A stretch of DNA of 23,733 nt from contig DDXR01000022.1 of NCBI GenBank assembly GCA_002347565.1, positions 267 to 23,999 of the forward strand. The letters run 5' to 3'. Below the pieces are notes generated by a model. That model had not been told where the DNA came from and did no database searches. It was given only the letters and a program-made list of their open reading frames with translations. The DNA is from a bacterium UBP2_UBA2255 (GTDB lineage Bacteria; Edwardsbacteria; AC1; EtOH8). Of this stretch, positions 8,771 through 15,921 are shown piece by piece. Position 1 is the stretch's first letter. Each line of letters opens with the position of its first letter. The translations under genes and the position numbers were made by a program.

Positions 8771-10069
8771 ATGGAATGGAAAAGGGAATACAAGTACCTG
8801 TTGTGGATGGCCGGGGGATTCCTGGCCTTCTTCTATCTGCCGGTGGGCTGGCCCCGGTTCGACAACGCCATTACCGAAGGGCTGCAACTGACCAAGTGGT
8901 ACGCCCGGGAGCACGTGTTGCTGTGCCTGATCCCGGCCTTCTTCATCGCCGGGGCCATCACGGTGTTCGTCAGCCAGGAATCGGTGCTGCGCTACCTGGG
9001 CCACAAGGCCAACCAGGTGCTGGCCTACGGCGTCGCCTCGGTGTCGGGGACGATCCTGGCGGTCTGCTCCTGCACCGTGCTGCCGCTGTTCGCCGGGATC
9101 TATAACACCGGCGCTGGATTGGGTCCGGCCACTGCATTCCTATACTCCGGCCCCGCGATCAACGTGCTGGCCATCATCCTCACCGCCAAGGTGCTGGGAG
9201 TGGAGATGGGCCTGGCCCGGGCCATCGGCGCGGTGGTGTTCAGCGTGGTGATCGGCCTGCTGATGCATTTCATCTTCCGCAAGGACGAAGCCCAGCGGGC
9301 CCAGGACATGGCCGAGATGCCCGTGGCCGAGACACAGCGGCGGCTGTGGAAGAACGTCGTCTATTTCGGATTGATGGTGGCCATTCTGATCTTCAGCAAC
9401 TGGGGCCAGCCCCAGGGAACCGGCGGTTTCTGGCAGGCCATGTACTCAGTCAAGTGGTTATTGACCGGCATCTCGGCCGTAATCTTCGGCTGGGTGCTGT
9501 ACAAATGGTTCGACATCGCCTGGTGGAAGATCGCCATCACCGGGGCAATCGTAGCGGGGCTTTCCTTTATTTTCTCCCACGAGCCATTAATCCCCTTCGG
9601 GGCGGCGGTGATTGGATTATCGGTCATCACCGCCACCGACAAGGGGGAAGCCGGCATGTGGTTCGAGTCGGCCTGGGGCTATGCCAAGCAGATCTTCCCC
9701 CTGCTGTTGTTCGGGGTGCTGGCGGCCGGGTTCTTTTTGGGGCGGCCGGGCTACGAAGGGATTATTCCATCGGCCTGGGTCGCCAAACTAGTGGGCGGCA
9801 ATTCCCTGGGGGCGAACTTCTTCGCCTCCATCATCGGGGCTTTCATGTACTTCGCCACCCTGACCGAGGTGCCGATCCTGCAGGGGCTGATCGGCAGCGG
9901 CATGGGCAAGGGCCCGGCGCTGGCCCTGCTGTTGGCCGGCCCGGCGCTGTCGCTTCCCAGCATGCTGGTGATCCGGACCGTCATCGGCACCAAGAAGACC
10001 GTAGTGTATATCGCTTTGGTGGTTATTATGGCCACCATCACCGGCTTGCTGTACGGACGGCTGTTTTGA
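8771..10069 (+). CDS. ArsP-type permease (COG0701/DUF318 family)
   Basis: A 432-residue permease with two homologous membrane halves and a middle loop around 175-195. The first half carries SGTILAVCSCTVLPLFAGIY (about 92-111), the CSC-T motif of this family. The second carries GAFMYFATLTEVPILQGLIG, the matching repeat. Members with this motif include ArsP, which exports trivalent organoarsenicals such as methylarsenite. Others have no known substrate, so the gene symbol is withheld. Genes for thioredoxin, CcdA and ArsC on both sides support a metalloid role. It starts 16 bases after the ccdA-like gene behind a GCGAGGA tract and is followed one base later by a half-size permease. Confidence 0.88.
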   Translation: MEWKREYKYLLWMAGGFLAFFYLPVGWPRFDNAITEGLQLTKWYAREHVLLCLIPAFFIAGAITVFVSQESVLRYLGHKANQVLAYGVASVSGTILAVCSCTVLPLFAGIYNTGAGLGPATAFLYSGPAINVLAIILTAKVLGVEMGLARAIGAVVFSVVIGLLMHFIFRKDEAQRAQDMAEMPVAETQRRLWKNVVYFGLMVAILIFSNWGQPQGTGGFWQAMYSVKWLLTGISAVIFGWVLYKWFDIAWWKIAITGAIVAGLSFIFSHEPLIPFGAAVIGLSVITATDKGEAGMWFESAWGYAKQIFPLLLFGVLAAGFFLGRPGYEGIIPSAWVAKLVGGNSLGANFFASIIGAFMYFATLTEVPILQGLIGSGMGKGPALALLLAGPALSLPSMLVIRTVIGTKKTVVYIALVVIMATITGLLYGRLF

Positions 10070-10070
10070 C

Positions 10071-10541
10071 ATGCTGGTCCTCGGGATCATAACCGCGCTG
10101 GCCCTGTTCGCCTCGCTGCTGGCCGACCGCGGCAGAACGGCGGCCGGCCTGCGCCGGGGGCTGAAGATGTTCCTGGGCATACTGCCGACTCTGCTGAACG
10201 TCCTGATCCTGGTCAGCATCGCTCTGTACCTTTTCCCCAAGGAAACCCTGGTCGCATGGCTGGGTGCCAACTCCGGGCCGGCCGGCTACGCCATCGCCGC
10301 CGCGACCGGCTCGATCGCGCTGATCCCGGGCTTCGTGGCGTTCCCGCTGGCGGCGCTGCTGCTGAAAAGCGGCGTGGGATACGCCGTGGTGGCGGTGTTC
10401 ATCACCACGCTGATGATGGTGGGCGTGCTGACCCTGCCCCTTGAGATCAGGTTCTTCGGCCGGCGGGTGGCCCTGCTGCGCAACGGACTGAGCTTCATCG
10501 GCGCGCTGATCGTCGGCGCGCTGATCAAGGTGTTCATGTGA
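10071..10541 (+). CDS. Half-size permease, first of a pair (COG0701-like)
   Basis: A 156-residue membrane protein with about four spans, half the size of the adjacent permease. The segment FPKETLVAWLGANSGPAGY (about 52-70), then IALIPGFVAFPLAALLL and LTLPLEIRFFG, parallels the ArsP half-repeat, but the CSC motif is replaced by LIPG. The next protein contains LPKENVERHIGPGSGITG, AGPLYGAFPVAYIL and KIPMLTFEIGFLG in the same order, so the two are paralogous halves. The genes overlap by 4 bases. A heterodimeric transporter made of two half-repeats is the simplest reading. The substrate is unknown; arsenical or sulfur compounds are suggested only by context. Confidence 0.8.
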   Translation: MLVLGIITALALFASLLADRGRTAAGLRRGLKMFLGILPTLLNVLILVSIALYLFPKETLVAWLGANSGPAGYAIAAATGSIALIPGFVAFPLAALLLKSGVGYAVVAVFITTLMMVGVLTLPLEIRFFGRRVALLRNGLSFIGALIVGALIKVFM

Positions 10542-11101
10542 GGAAGCTCGTCGAGAAGCTGGGGCTGGGCGAGTACCTGCTCGCCATCGCGTTCGGTCTG
10601 TTGCTGCTGGTCTCGCGTCTGGCCGGGTGGGATTTCGGCCTGGGCGCGGGCCGGAACTTCTGGGCGTACTTCGCCGAGATGATCGCCTTCCTACCGCTGA
10701 TGTTCGTCTTGATCGGCCTGATCGACGTCTGGCTTCCCAAGGAGAACGTGGAACGCCACATCGGGCCGGGGTCCGGCATCACCGGGACGTTCTGGATCAT
10801 CCTGCTGGCCATGCTGCAGGCGGGGCCGCTGTACGGAGCCTTCCCGGTGGCGTACATCTTGTGGAGGAAGGGATGCGGCGTCAGGAACATCTTCATCTAT
10901 CTCGGGGCCTTCTCGACACTGAAGATACCGATGCTGACGTTCGAGATCGGCTTTCTCGGCCTGAAATTCTCCCTGCTGCGGACGCTGTTCACCCTGCCGG
11001 TCTTCATCGGGATCGGCTGCGCCATGGAATGGTATCTGAAGGGCCGGGGATTCACCGTCCGCGATCCCCGGCGCAACGGATCAAGCGGGATGGACCAATG
11101 A
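10538..11101 (+). CDS. Half-size permease, second of a pair (COG0701-like)
   Basis: A 187-residue membrane protein starting at GTG 10538, overlapping the preceding gene by GTGA. It has about five spans. LPKENVERHIGPGSGITG (about 68-85) is followed by the small-residue helix MLQAGPLYGAFPVAYIL and the loop RKGCGVRN. The layout matches the half-repeat in the previous gene, but the protein has an extra N-terminal span and a charged C-terminal tail after EWYLKG. It is translationally coupled on both sides, with its stop overlapping the arsC start by ATGA. Coupling favours equal amounts of the two halves, as expected for a heterodimer. No catalytic motif is visible. Confidence 0.8.
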   Translation: MRKLVEKLGLGEYLLAIAFGLLLLVSRLAGWDFGLGAGRNFWAYFAEMIAFLPLMFVLIGLIDVWLPKENVERHIGPGSGITGTFWIILLAMLQAGPLYGAFPVAYILWRKGCGVRNIFIYLGAFSTLKIPMLTFEIGFLGLKFSLLRTLFTLPVFIGIGCAMEWYLKGRGFTVRDPRRNGSSGMDQ

Positions 11102-11526
11102 ACACCGTGCTCTTCGTCTGCGTCCAGAACTCCTGCCGCAGCCAGATGGCCGAGGGCTTCGCCCGGACACTCGGGCAGGGCGTGGTCGAGCCCCACAGCG
11201 CCGGTTCCCGGCCCTCCGGCACCGTGGACAAGGACGCGATCGTGATGATGCGCGAGAAGGGCATCGACATTTCGGGACAGTCCTCGAAGGGATTCGCGGA
11301 TCTACCGATCGAACGAGTCGATTACCTGGTGACCATGGGCTGCAAGGACAGCTGCCCCGTCTTCCCCACCGTGAAGCAACTGGACTGGCAATTGGACGAC
11401 CCCGCGGGGAAATCCGTGGAGGAGTTCCGCCGGGTGCGCGACCAGATCGAGCAGAACGTGACCGCGCTGATCGCCGAGATCAAGCGCGGCGGCCCGATCG
11501 CCCCGGGGATCGAGCTCAAACTGTAG
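11098..11526 (+). CDS. arsC: Arsenate reductase, low-molecular-weight phosphatase (thioredoxin-coupled) family
   Basis: A 142-residue cytoplasmic enzyme that reduces As(V) to As(III). It has the CX5R anion-binding loop CVQNSCRS (Cys8 to Arg14) at the N terminus and the general-acid DDP motif in LDWQLDDPAGK. A Cys pair in VTMGCKDSCPVFP (Cys82, Cys86) takes the place of the Cys82/Cys89 shuttle of the Bacillus/Staphylococcus enzymes; the spacing is shorter, as in other members of this branch. The product would be arsenite for export by Acr3. Reductant could come from the mini-thioredoxin at 7358. The start ATG overlaps the stop of the half-permease gene, so longer in-frame extensions are discounted. 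Confidence 0.95.
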   Translation: MNTVLFVCVQNSCRSQMAEGFARTLGQGVVEPHSAGSRPSGTVDKDAIVMMREKGIDISGQSSKGFADLPIERVDYLVTMGCKDSCPVFPTVKQLDWQLDDPAGKSVEEFRRVRDQIEQNVTALIAEIKRGGPIAPGIELKL

Positions 11527-11543
11527 ACCGGAGGAAACGGACC

Positions 11544-11951
11544 ATGGCCGACCCATTCAAGGGCAAGGGCATGGTGATCGCCGGGATGGTACATTTATCC
11601 GGGAAGGAGGCGCTGGAAGCCGTCGGTCAGGGCGCCCTGCTGGTGGACTTGCGCCCGTCGCTGGAGAACGACTACAAAAAGTTCGACGTGCCAGAGGTGC
11701 TCCACATTCCTTTCGAGGAGATCGGAGATCGTATCGCGGAGATGCCGCACGACCGGCCGGTGATCGTGGCCGATTCAGTTGGGCTGCGCAGCAAGGCGGC
11801 GGTCGGAAAGCTGATGGAACTGGGCTACGATAACGTGGCCAACCTGAACGGAGGGATACTGGACTGGGAACACGACGGCCTGCCGATAATAATCGCCCTG
11901 GACAAGCAGCTATCGGGCTCCTGCTCCTGCCGGCTGAGGCCGAGAAAATAA
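11544..11951 (+). CDS. Rhodanese-like domain protein lacking the catalytic cysteine
   Basis: A 135-residue single-domain rhodanese fold with ALLVDLRPSLENDYKKF (about 30-46), VLHIPFEEI (51-59) and NLNGGILDWEHDGLPI (about 100-115). The active loop, normally CxxGxRS, reads DSVGLRS in VIVADSVGLRSKAA, so the sulfur-accepting Cys is Asp. Ordinary sulfurtransferase activity is therefore unlikely. The C-terminal tail SGSCSCRLRPRK adds two cysteines near the end. In context the protein may bind arsenate, phosphate or another oxyanion, or act as a scaffold for metalloid transfer; none of this is shown. The start has GGAGG, 17 bases after arsC, and the gene is followed by a Cys-rich ferredoxin after 16 bases. 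Confidence 0.88.
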   Translation: MADPFKGKGMVIAGMVHLSGKEALEAVGQGALLVDLRPSLENDYKKFDVPEVLHIPFEEIGDRIAEMPHDRPVIVADSVGLRSKAAVGKLMELGYDNVANLNGGILDWEHDGLPIIIALDKQLSGSCSCRLRPRK

Positions 11952-11967
11952 GCGATGAGAGAAGAAG

Positions 11968-12216
11968 ATGAAACGCCGTCCCATCATCGACCCCGGAATC
12001 TGCACCGGCTGCGGGTTGTGCCTCGAGGCCTGCTGCAAAAAGGTGTACGAGATGTTCTCGGGAAAGGCCCAGGTAAAAAGACCTGACGACTGCTGCGGCT
12101 CGGGACACGATCTCTGCGCCAAGAAATGCCCGGCCGGGGCCATCTCCTTCGAGGGCGAAGCGTCCGGTGATCGCTGCGCCTGCGATTGCGGGACGGTCGG
12201 CACCTGCTGCGGGTAA
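11968..12216 (+). CDS. Ferredoxin-like 4Fe-4S protein with Cys-rich tail
   Basis: An 82-residue protein with CTGCGLCLEACC (Cys12, 15, 18, 22, 23) and DCCGSGHDLCAKKCP (Cys42, 43, 50, 54). These would hold two iron-sulfur clusters. The tail CACDCGTVGTCC contributes Cys70, 72, 74, 80 and 81, resembling a small metallothionein-like or metal-chaperone segment. In all, 14 of 82 residues are Cys. The second cluster has an unusually long gap between its cysteines, so its occupancy is uncertain. It has a GAGAGAAG ribosome-binding site. It could pass electrons or trap metalloid; the first ferredoxin of the cluster (6807-7076) has a similar, shorter tail. Confidence 0.85.
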   Translation: MKRRPIIDPGICTGCGLCLEACCKKVYEMFSGKAQVKRPDDCCGSGHDLCAKKCPAGAISFEGEASGDRCACDCGTVGTCCG

Positions 12217-12225
12217 AATATGCTA

Positions 12226-12273
12226 ACCACCCCTCGTTCCCCTCCTTGTTCAAGGAGGGGAACGAGGGGTGGT
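12226..12273. repeat. 23-bp perfect palindrome between ferredoxin and CDF genes
   Basis: Bases 12226-12248 and 12251-12273 are exact reverse complements with only two bases (TT) between them. The arms are pyrimidine- and purine-rich (ACCACCCCTCGTTCCCC side). It could form a very stable hairpin or cruciform. There is no T run, so it is not a standard terminator. It looks like a dispersed intergenic palindrome, and it ends 10 bases before the CDF start codon, where it could influence translation. Confidence 0.85.
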
Positions 12274-12283
12274 GTTAAGAGCC

Positions 12284-13252
12284 ATGACGCATCACGGGCA
12301 CGACCACGACCACCGGGCCGGCAGCCGCAAGGCGCTGGGCTGGGCCCTGGCCCTGACGGCCGGGTTCATGGCGGTCGAGTTCGCCGGAGGCTGGCTTTCT
12401 GGTTCGCTGGCCCTGATATCCGACGCCGGCCACATGCTGACCGACGCGCTGGCCCTGGGGCTGGCCCTGCTGGCGGTGCGCTTCGCCTCGACGCCGGCCA
12501 GCGGCAGGAAGACATACGGCTTCTACCGGCTGGAGATATTGGCGGCCCTGGCCAACGGTGTGGTCCTGGTCCTGCTGGCGGGGTACATCTTCTACGAGGC
12601 TTTTCAGCGCTTCCGCTCGCCGGCCGAGATCAGGACCGGGCTGATGATCGCGGTGGCGTTCATCGGGCTGCTGGTCAACCTGGCCTGCTTCCTGATACTG
12701 CGCTCGTCAAGCAGGCACAGCCTCAATGTCAGGGGGGCCTTCCTCCACGTGACCGGCGACCTGCTCTCCTCGGCGGCGGTGGTGACCGGCGGGTTGATCA
12801 TCCGCTTCACCGGCTGGACCGCGGTCGACCCGGCGCTGGGCGTGCTGATCGGCCTGGTTATCCTGAAGAGCGCCTGGGACCTGGTGAAGGAGTCGGTCGA
12901 CATCCTGCTGGAGGCCGCGCCGGTGGGGATCGAGTCCGCGCGGGTCGAGGCCGCGTTGCTGGCGGTGCCCGGCGTCCGCGCCGTGCGCCACCTCCACCTG
13001 TGGAGCATCTCGTCGGGCATCCACGCCCTGTCCTCCCACGTCCAGATCGACGACCAGCTGACCAGCGACAGCGACAGGCTGCTGCGCGAGATCAACGAAA
13101 CGCTGGAGCGGCGGTTCGGCATCCGGCACAGCACGGTGCAGTTCGAGTGCGGCGAGTGCCACGCCTGCGTCTGCCGCCTGGACGCGCCGCACGACGAGCG
13201 CCGGCCTCGCGGCGCCAAGAAAAATCTTGACAACCCCGTCAAAAAGGTATAG
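12284..13252 (+). CDS. Cation diffusion facilitator (CzcD/ZitB-like) metal exporter
   Basis: A 322-residue inner-membrane antiporter that exports Zn(II)-type divalent cations. It has a His-rich N terminus (MTHHGHDHDH), six spans, and the two-span metal site ISDAGHMLTDALAL (span 2) with FLHVTGDLLSSAAVV (span 5). A cytoplasmic domain follows, containing VRAVRHLHLWSISSG. Unusually, the C terminus carries ECGECHACVCRLD, four cysteines in a short stretch after the usual end of the fold. The ATG at 12284 precedes the His-rich segment; the in-frame GTG at 12269 would lie inside the palindrome and is less likely. The last bases of the gene overlap the next promoter. Its place at the end of the arsenic cluster suggests broader metal stress, but a separate unit is possible. 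Confidence 0.93.
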   Translation: MTHHGHDHDHRAGSRKALGWALALTAGFMAVEFAGGWLSGSLALISDAGHMLTDALALGLALLAVRFASTPASGRKTYGFYRLEILAALANGVVLVLLAGYIFYEAFQRFRSPAEIRTGLMIAVAFIGLLVNLACFLILRSSSRHSLNVRGAFLHVTGDLLSSAAVVTGGLIIRFTGWTAVDPALGVLIGLVILKSAWDLVKESVDILLEAAPVGIESARVEAALLAVPGVRAVRHLHLWSISSGIHALSSHVQIDDQLTSDSDRLLREINETLERRFGIRHSTVQFECGECHACVCRLDAPHDERRPRGAKKNLDNPVKKV

Positions 13253-13253
13253 A
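13227..13253 (+). promoter_or_regulatory. Candidate promoter for the 53-residue protein
   Basis: TTGACA at 13227-13232 and TATAGA at 13248-13253 lie inside the last codons of the CDF gene, 63 bases before the start at 13316. The 15-bp spacer is slightly short; shifting the -10 by one base gives 16. Confidence 0.5.
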
Positions 13254-13315
13254 CTCACATACGGGCGCGCGGTGCGCGGCAGGGAACCCAGCATTCAATC
13301 ATAGAAGGACGCACG

Positions 13316-13477
13316 ATGGCCAGGGTAAATTACCAGTTCGAGAAACGAAAGAAGGAACTTGCCCGAGCGCAGAAAAAAGAGGAAAAACGCCTCCGCAAAC
13401 TGGAGCGGAAGAACCAGGAGGCCGGGATTGGCGCCGGGCAGCAGCCGTCAGACGGGGCCGTCGCCGAGAACGGGTGA
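13316..13477 (+). CDS. Small conserved Lys/Arg/Glu-rich protein
   Basis: A 53-residue frame begins MARVNYQFEKRKKELARAQK and continues with a charged helix, KEEKRLRKLERKNQEAG, ending in a flexible tail. The N terminus matches a short conserved hypothetical family (MARxNYxFEKRxKELxK...) found in many Gram-negative bacteria. It has its own upstream promoter, an AGAAGGA ribosome-binding site and a hairpin terminator 33 bases after the stop, all supporting a real gene. A single amphipathic or coiled-coil helix with high positive charge suggests nucleic-acid or ribosome contact, but function is unknown. Confidence 0.75.
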   Translation: MARVNYQFEKRKKELARAQKKEEKRLRKLERKNQEAGIGAGQQPSDGAVAENG

Positions 13478-13509
13478 CGGCACGCGTCATCTGCGGGACC
13501 CGCGATCAA

Positions 13510-13543
13510 CGAAAGAAGCCTCTCATTCGAGAGGCTTCTTTCG
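13510..13543. terminator. Bidirectional hairpin terminator
   Basis: A 15-bp stem (13510-13524 with 13529-13543) and an ATTC loop lie between two convergent small genes. The stem has a GAAAGAAGCC foot, giving T-rich sequence on leaving the hairpin in either direction. It ends both the gene at 13316 and the gene at 13548. Confidence 0.85.
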
Positions 13544-13547
13544 TCGG

Positions 13548-13757
13548 TCATTTCTCGTGGCCGGCCAGCAGCTGGCCGCTGGGCAGCATGTCGTCGGACG
13601 CGGGCACGCCGTGCTGCTGCTTGTAGATCTTGCGCTTGCAGTCGTCCTGCTTGTCGCCCTGGCAGTACTGCCGGATGAACCCCTGGCAGGCCAGCGTTTT
13701 GGCCTCAAGGTGCTTCCTGAAGAAGCCGCAGGTCGCCAGGTTTTCGCAATCCTTCAT
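13548..13757 (-). CDS. Small five-cysteine conserved protein
   Basis: A 69-residue protein beginning MKDCENLATCGFFRKHLEAK with cysteines at 4, 10, 24, 32 and 40 in the spacing C-x5-C-GFF...C-x7-YC...C-KRK, then a VPASDDMLPSGQ tail. This pattern resembles small conserved proteins in anaerobic bacteria (C..C-FF ... YC-x-G ... CAR ... P..L.P) whose function is unknown; an Fe-S or zinc site is plausible. I chose ATG 13757 because GGAAGG precedes it. The longer in-frame start at 13856 lies upstream of the promoter. It is divergent from ligA with a shared, palindromic promoter region. Confidence 0.8.
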   Translation of the reverse strand: MKDCENLATCGFFRKHLEAKTLACQGFIRQYCQGDKQDDCKRKIYKQQHGVPASDDMLPSGQLLAGHEK

Positions 13758-13802
13758 CGGCGTCCTTCCGTTGCGTTGCGGTGATATAGGCTTGACCTTG
13801 AC

Positions 13803-13831
13803 ATTATAATATAGTATCCTTGACGGGTCAA
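13803..13831 (-). promoter_or_regulatory. Promoter of the five-Cys gene, with inverted repeat
   Basis: On the minus strand TTGACC (13826-13831) and TATAAT (13803-13808) are 17 bp apart. The -35 box is half of an inverted repeat TTGAC-GG-GTCAA (13820-13831). TTGAC also occurs at 13792 and 13798 on the plus strand. A plus-strand promoter for ligA may use TTGACC (13792-13797) and TATCCT (13815-13820), overlapping this one. Confidence 0.7.
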
Positions 13832-13848
13832 TACCCCAACGTTTCCAC

Positions 13849-15849
13849 ATGGCCAAGCCAACTATCGCCGCAGAGATCGCCCGGCTGCGCGCCGAGATCG
13901 CCCGGCACGACCACCGATACTACGTGTTGGACGACCCCGCCGTCTCGGACCGGGAGTACGACGCCCTGATGCGCCGGCTGCTGGACCTTGAGGCCGCGCA
14001 CCCGGAGCTGGTGACGACCGATTCGCCCACCCAGCGGGTGGCCGGGCGGCCGCTGGACGGGTTCGCCCAGGTGCGGCACGCCGCGCCGATGCTGTCGCTA
14101 GACAACACCTACTCTCCCGACGAGCTGTCCGAGTTCGACCAGCGGGTGCGGAAGGGGCTCGAAACCGACAGGTACGAGTATGTCATCGAGCCCAAGATCG
14201 ACGGGCTGGCCGTCGCCCTCAGCTACCGGGACGGCGCTTTCGTCCGCGGCGCCACCCGCGGCGACGGGACCATCGGCGACGACGTCACCGATAACCTGAG
14301 GACGATCAGGGCGATCCCGGTGGCGCTGATCGATCCGCCGCCCGGATTGAGAAACATCGAGGTGCGCGGCGAAGTCTACCTGCCGCGCCCCGAATTCGAG
14401 CGCATCAACGAGGAGCGCCAGGACGCCGGGGAGCAGACTTTCGCCAACCCCCGCAACGCCGCGGCTGGCTCGCTAAAGATCCTCAATCCGTCGGTGGTCG
14501 CCCGGCGCAAGCTGTCGGTCTTCATCTACGGGACGGCCGCCGCACCCTCCGGCCTGGCGGGCCAGCTCGAGACGCTGCGGGCGCTGCGGTCCTGCGGCCT
14601 GCGGACCAACCCCGAGGTCCGGCGCGGCCGGGACATCCGGGAGGTGATCGGGCTCTGCGGCTCATGGGAGGCCCGGCGCGACGGCCTGGATTACGAGATC
14701 GACGGCCTGGTGGTCAAGGTCGACTCCTTCGCCCAGCAGCGCGCGCTGGGATCGACCTCGCATTCGCCGCGCTGGGCTATCGCCTACAAATTCCCCGCCC
14801 GCCAGGCCACGACCATGGTGCGGGCCATCGGTTTCGGCGTGGGCCGTACCGGTGTGATCACGCCGGTGGCGGAGCTCGAGCCGGTGACTGTTTCGGGGTC
14901 GACCGTATCGCGGGCCACCCTCCACAACGAGGACGACATAAGGCGCAAGGACATCCGCGTGGGCGACACCGTGTTCATCGAGAAGGCCGGCGAGGTCATC
15001 CCCCGCGTGATCAAGGTGGTGCCGGAGAAACGACCCCGCAAGTCCCGGCCCTTCGCGATGCCGGCGTCCTGCCCGTCATGCGGCGGCCCGATCCGGAAGT
15101 ACGAGGACGAGGCCGCCTGGCGCTGCGAGAACGTCTCCTGCCCGGCCCAAGTCAAGCGGCGTGTCGAGCACTTCGCGTCGCGGGGGGCGATGGACATCGA
15201 GGGCCTGGGCTCGGCGATGACCGAGGCGCTGGTCGACGCCGGGCTGGTGCGGGACTACGGCGATCTCTACGCGCTGCGGGGCGAGGACCTGGTGAAGCTG
15301 GAGCGGGTGGGTCCCAAATCGGCCCAGAACCTGCTGGAGGCCGTCGAACGCAGCAAGGCCAATCCCTTCTGGAGGGTGGTCTATGCCCTGGGGATCCGCC
15401 GTGTCGGCGCCACCGTCGCCCGCCTGCTGGCGCAACGGTTCCCGGACATGGCGGCGCTGGAGAGTTCCGGATGCGATGAAATCGCGGCGATTTACGGGTT
15501 GGGCGGCGCGGTCGGAGCCAGCGTCGTGGAGTTCTTCGGAAACCCCGCCAACGTCCGGGTACTGGCCAAACTCAAGCAGGCCGGCGTCCGGATGCGGGCC
15601 GAGGCGGGGACCGCCGTGTCCCAGACCTTCGCCGGCATGACCGTGGTGCTGACCGGCGGCCTGGATCGTTTCACCCGCGAGCAGGCGGCGGAACTGATAC
15701 TGCAACGCGGCGGCCAGGTGACCGGCTCGGTCAGCAAGCGGACATCTTTGGTGATCGCCGGCACCGAGGCCGGTTCCAAGCTCGACAAGGCCGTGAAGCT
15801 CGGCTTGAGGGTGATCGGGGAGGCCGAGTTCGAGCGGATGCTTTCCTAG
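13849..15849 (+). CDS. ligA: NAD-dependent DNA ligase
   Basis: A 666-residue, full-length bacterial LigA that seals nicks in replication and repair using NAD. In order it shows domain Ia (HDHRYYVLDDPAVSDREYD, 20-38), the adenylation site EPKIDGLAV with nucleophile Lys116, an OB-fold region, a four-Cys zinc finger (CPSCGGPIRKYEDEAAWRC, then CP, about 405-430), a helix-hairpin-helix region (VGPKSAQNLLEAVERSK) and a BRCT domain from about 590 to the end (MTVVLTGGLDRFTREQA). No Shine-Dalgarno is evident before ATG 13849. It is followed by a guanine-deaminase-like gene after 72 bases. GC-rich codon use matches the rest of the right part. Confidence 0.98.
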   Translation: MAKPTIAAEIARLRAEIARHDHRYYVLDDPAVSDREYDALMRRLLDLEAAHPELVTTDSPTQRVAGRPLDGFAQVRHAAPMLSLDNTYSPDELSEFDQRVRKGLETDRYEYVIEPKIDGLAVALSYRDGAFVRGATRGDGTIGDDVTDNLRTIRAIPVALIDPPPGLRNIEVRGEVYLPRPEFERINEERQDAGEQTFANPRNAAAGSLKILNPSVVARRKLSVFIYGTAAAPSGLAGQLETLRALRSCGLRTNPEVRRGRDIREVIGLCGSWEARRDGLDYEIDGLVVKVDSFAQQRALGSTSHSPRWAIAYKFPARQATTMVRAIGFGVGRTGVITPVAELEPVTVSGSTVSRATLHNEDDIRRKDIRVGDTVFIEKAGEVIPRVIKVVPEKRPRKSRPFAMPASCPSCGGPIRKYEDEAAWRCENVSCPAQVKRRVEHFASRGAMDIEGLGSAMTEALVDAGLVRDYGDLYALRGEDLVKLERVGPKSAQNLLEAVERSKANPFWRVVYALGIRRVGATVARLLAQRFPDMAALESSGCDEIAAIYGLGGAVGASVVEFFGNPANVRVLAKLKQAGVRMRAEAGTAVSQTFAGMTVVLTGGLDRFTREQAAELILQRGGQVTGSVSKRTSLVIAGTEAGSKLDKAVKLGLRVIGEAEFERMLS

Positions 15850-15921
15850 CTTCCAAACAGCCTCCTGCCGGCAATCTTCCGGCGGGCGGCGCCACATCCA
15901 CGCTTCCTCCGATCGAGCCGC

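Noticed and set aside
12220..13230. 336-codon plus-strand frame over the CDF gene
   Set aside because: Low-complexity Arg/Gly/Ala/Pro product in another frame of a well-supported CDF transporter.
15864..15888. Possible hairpin after ligA (CCTGCCGG ... CCGGCGGG)
   Set aside because: Short, with a G-T pair and no T run; too weak to call a terminator.
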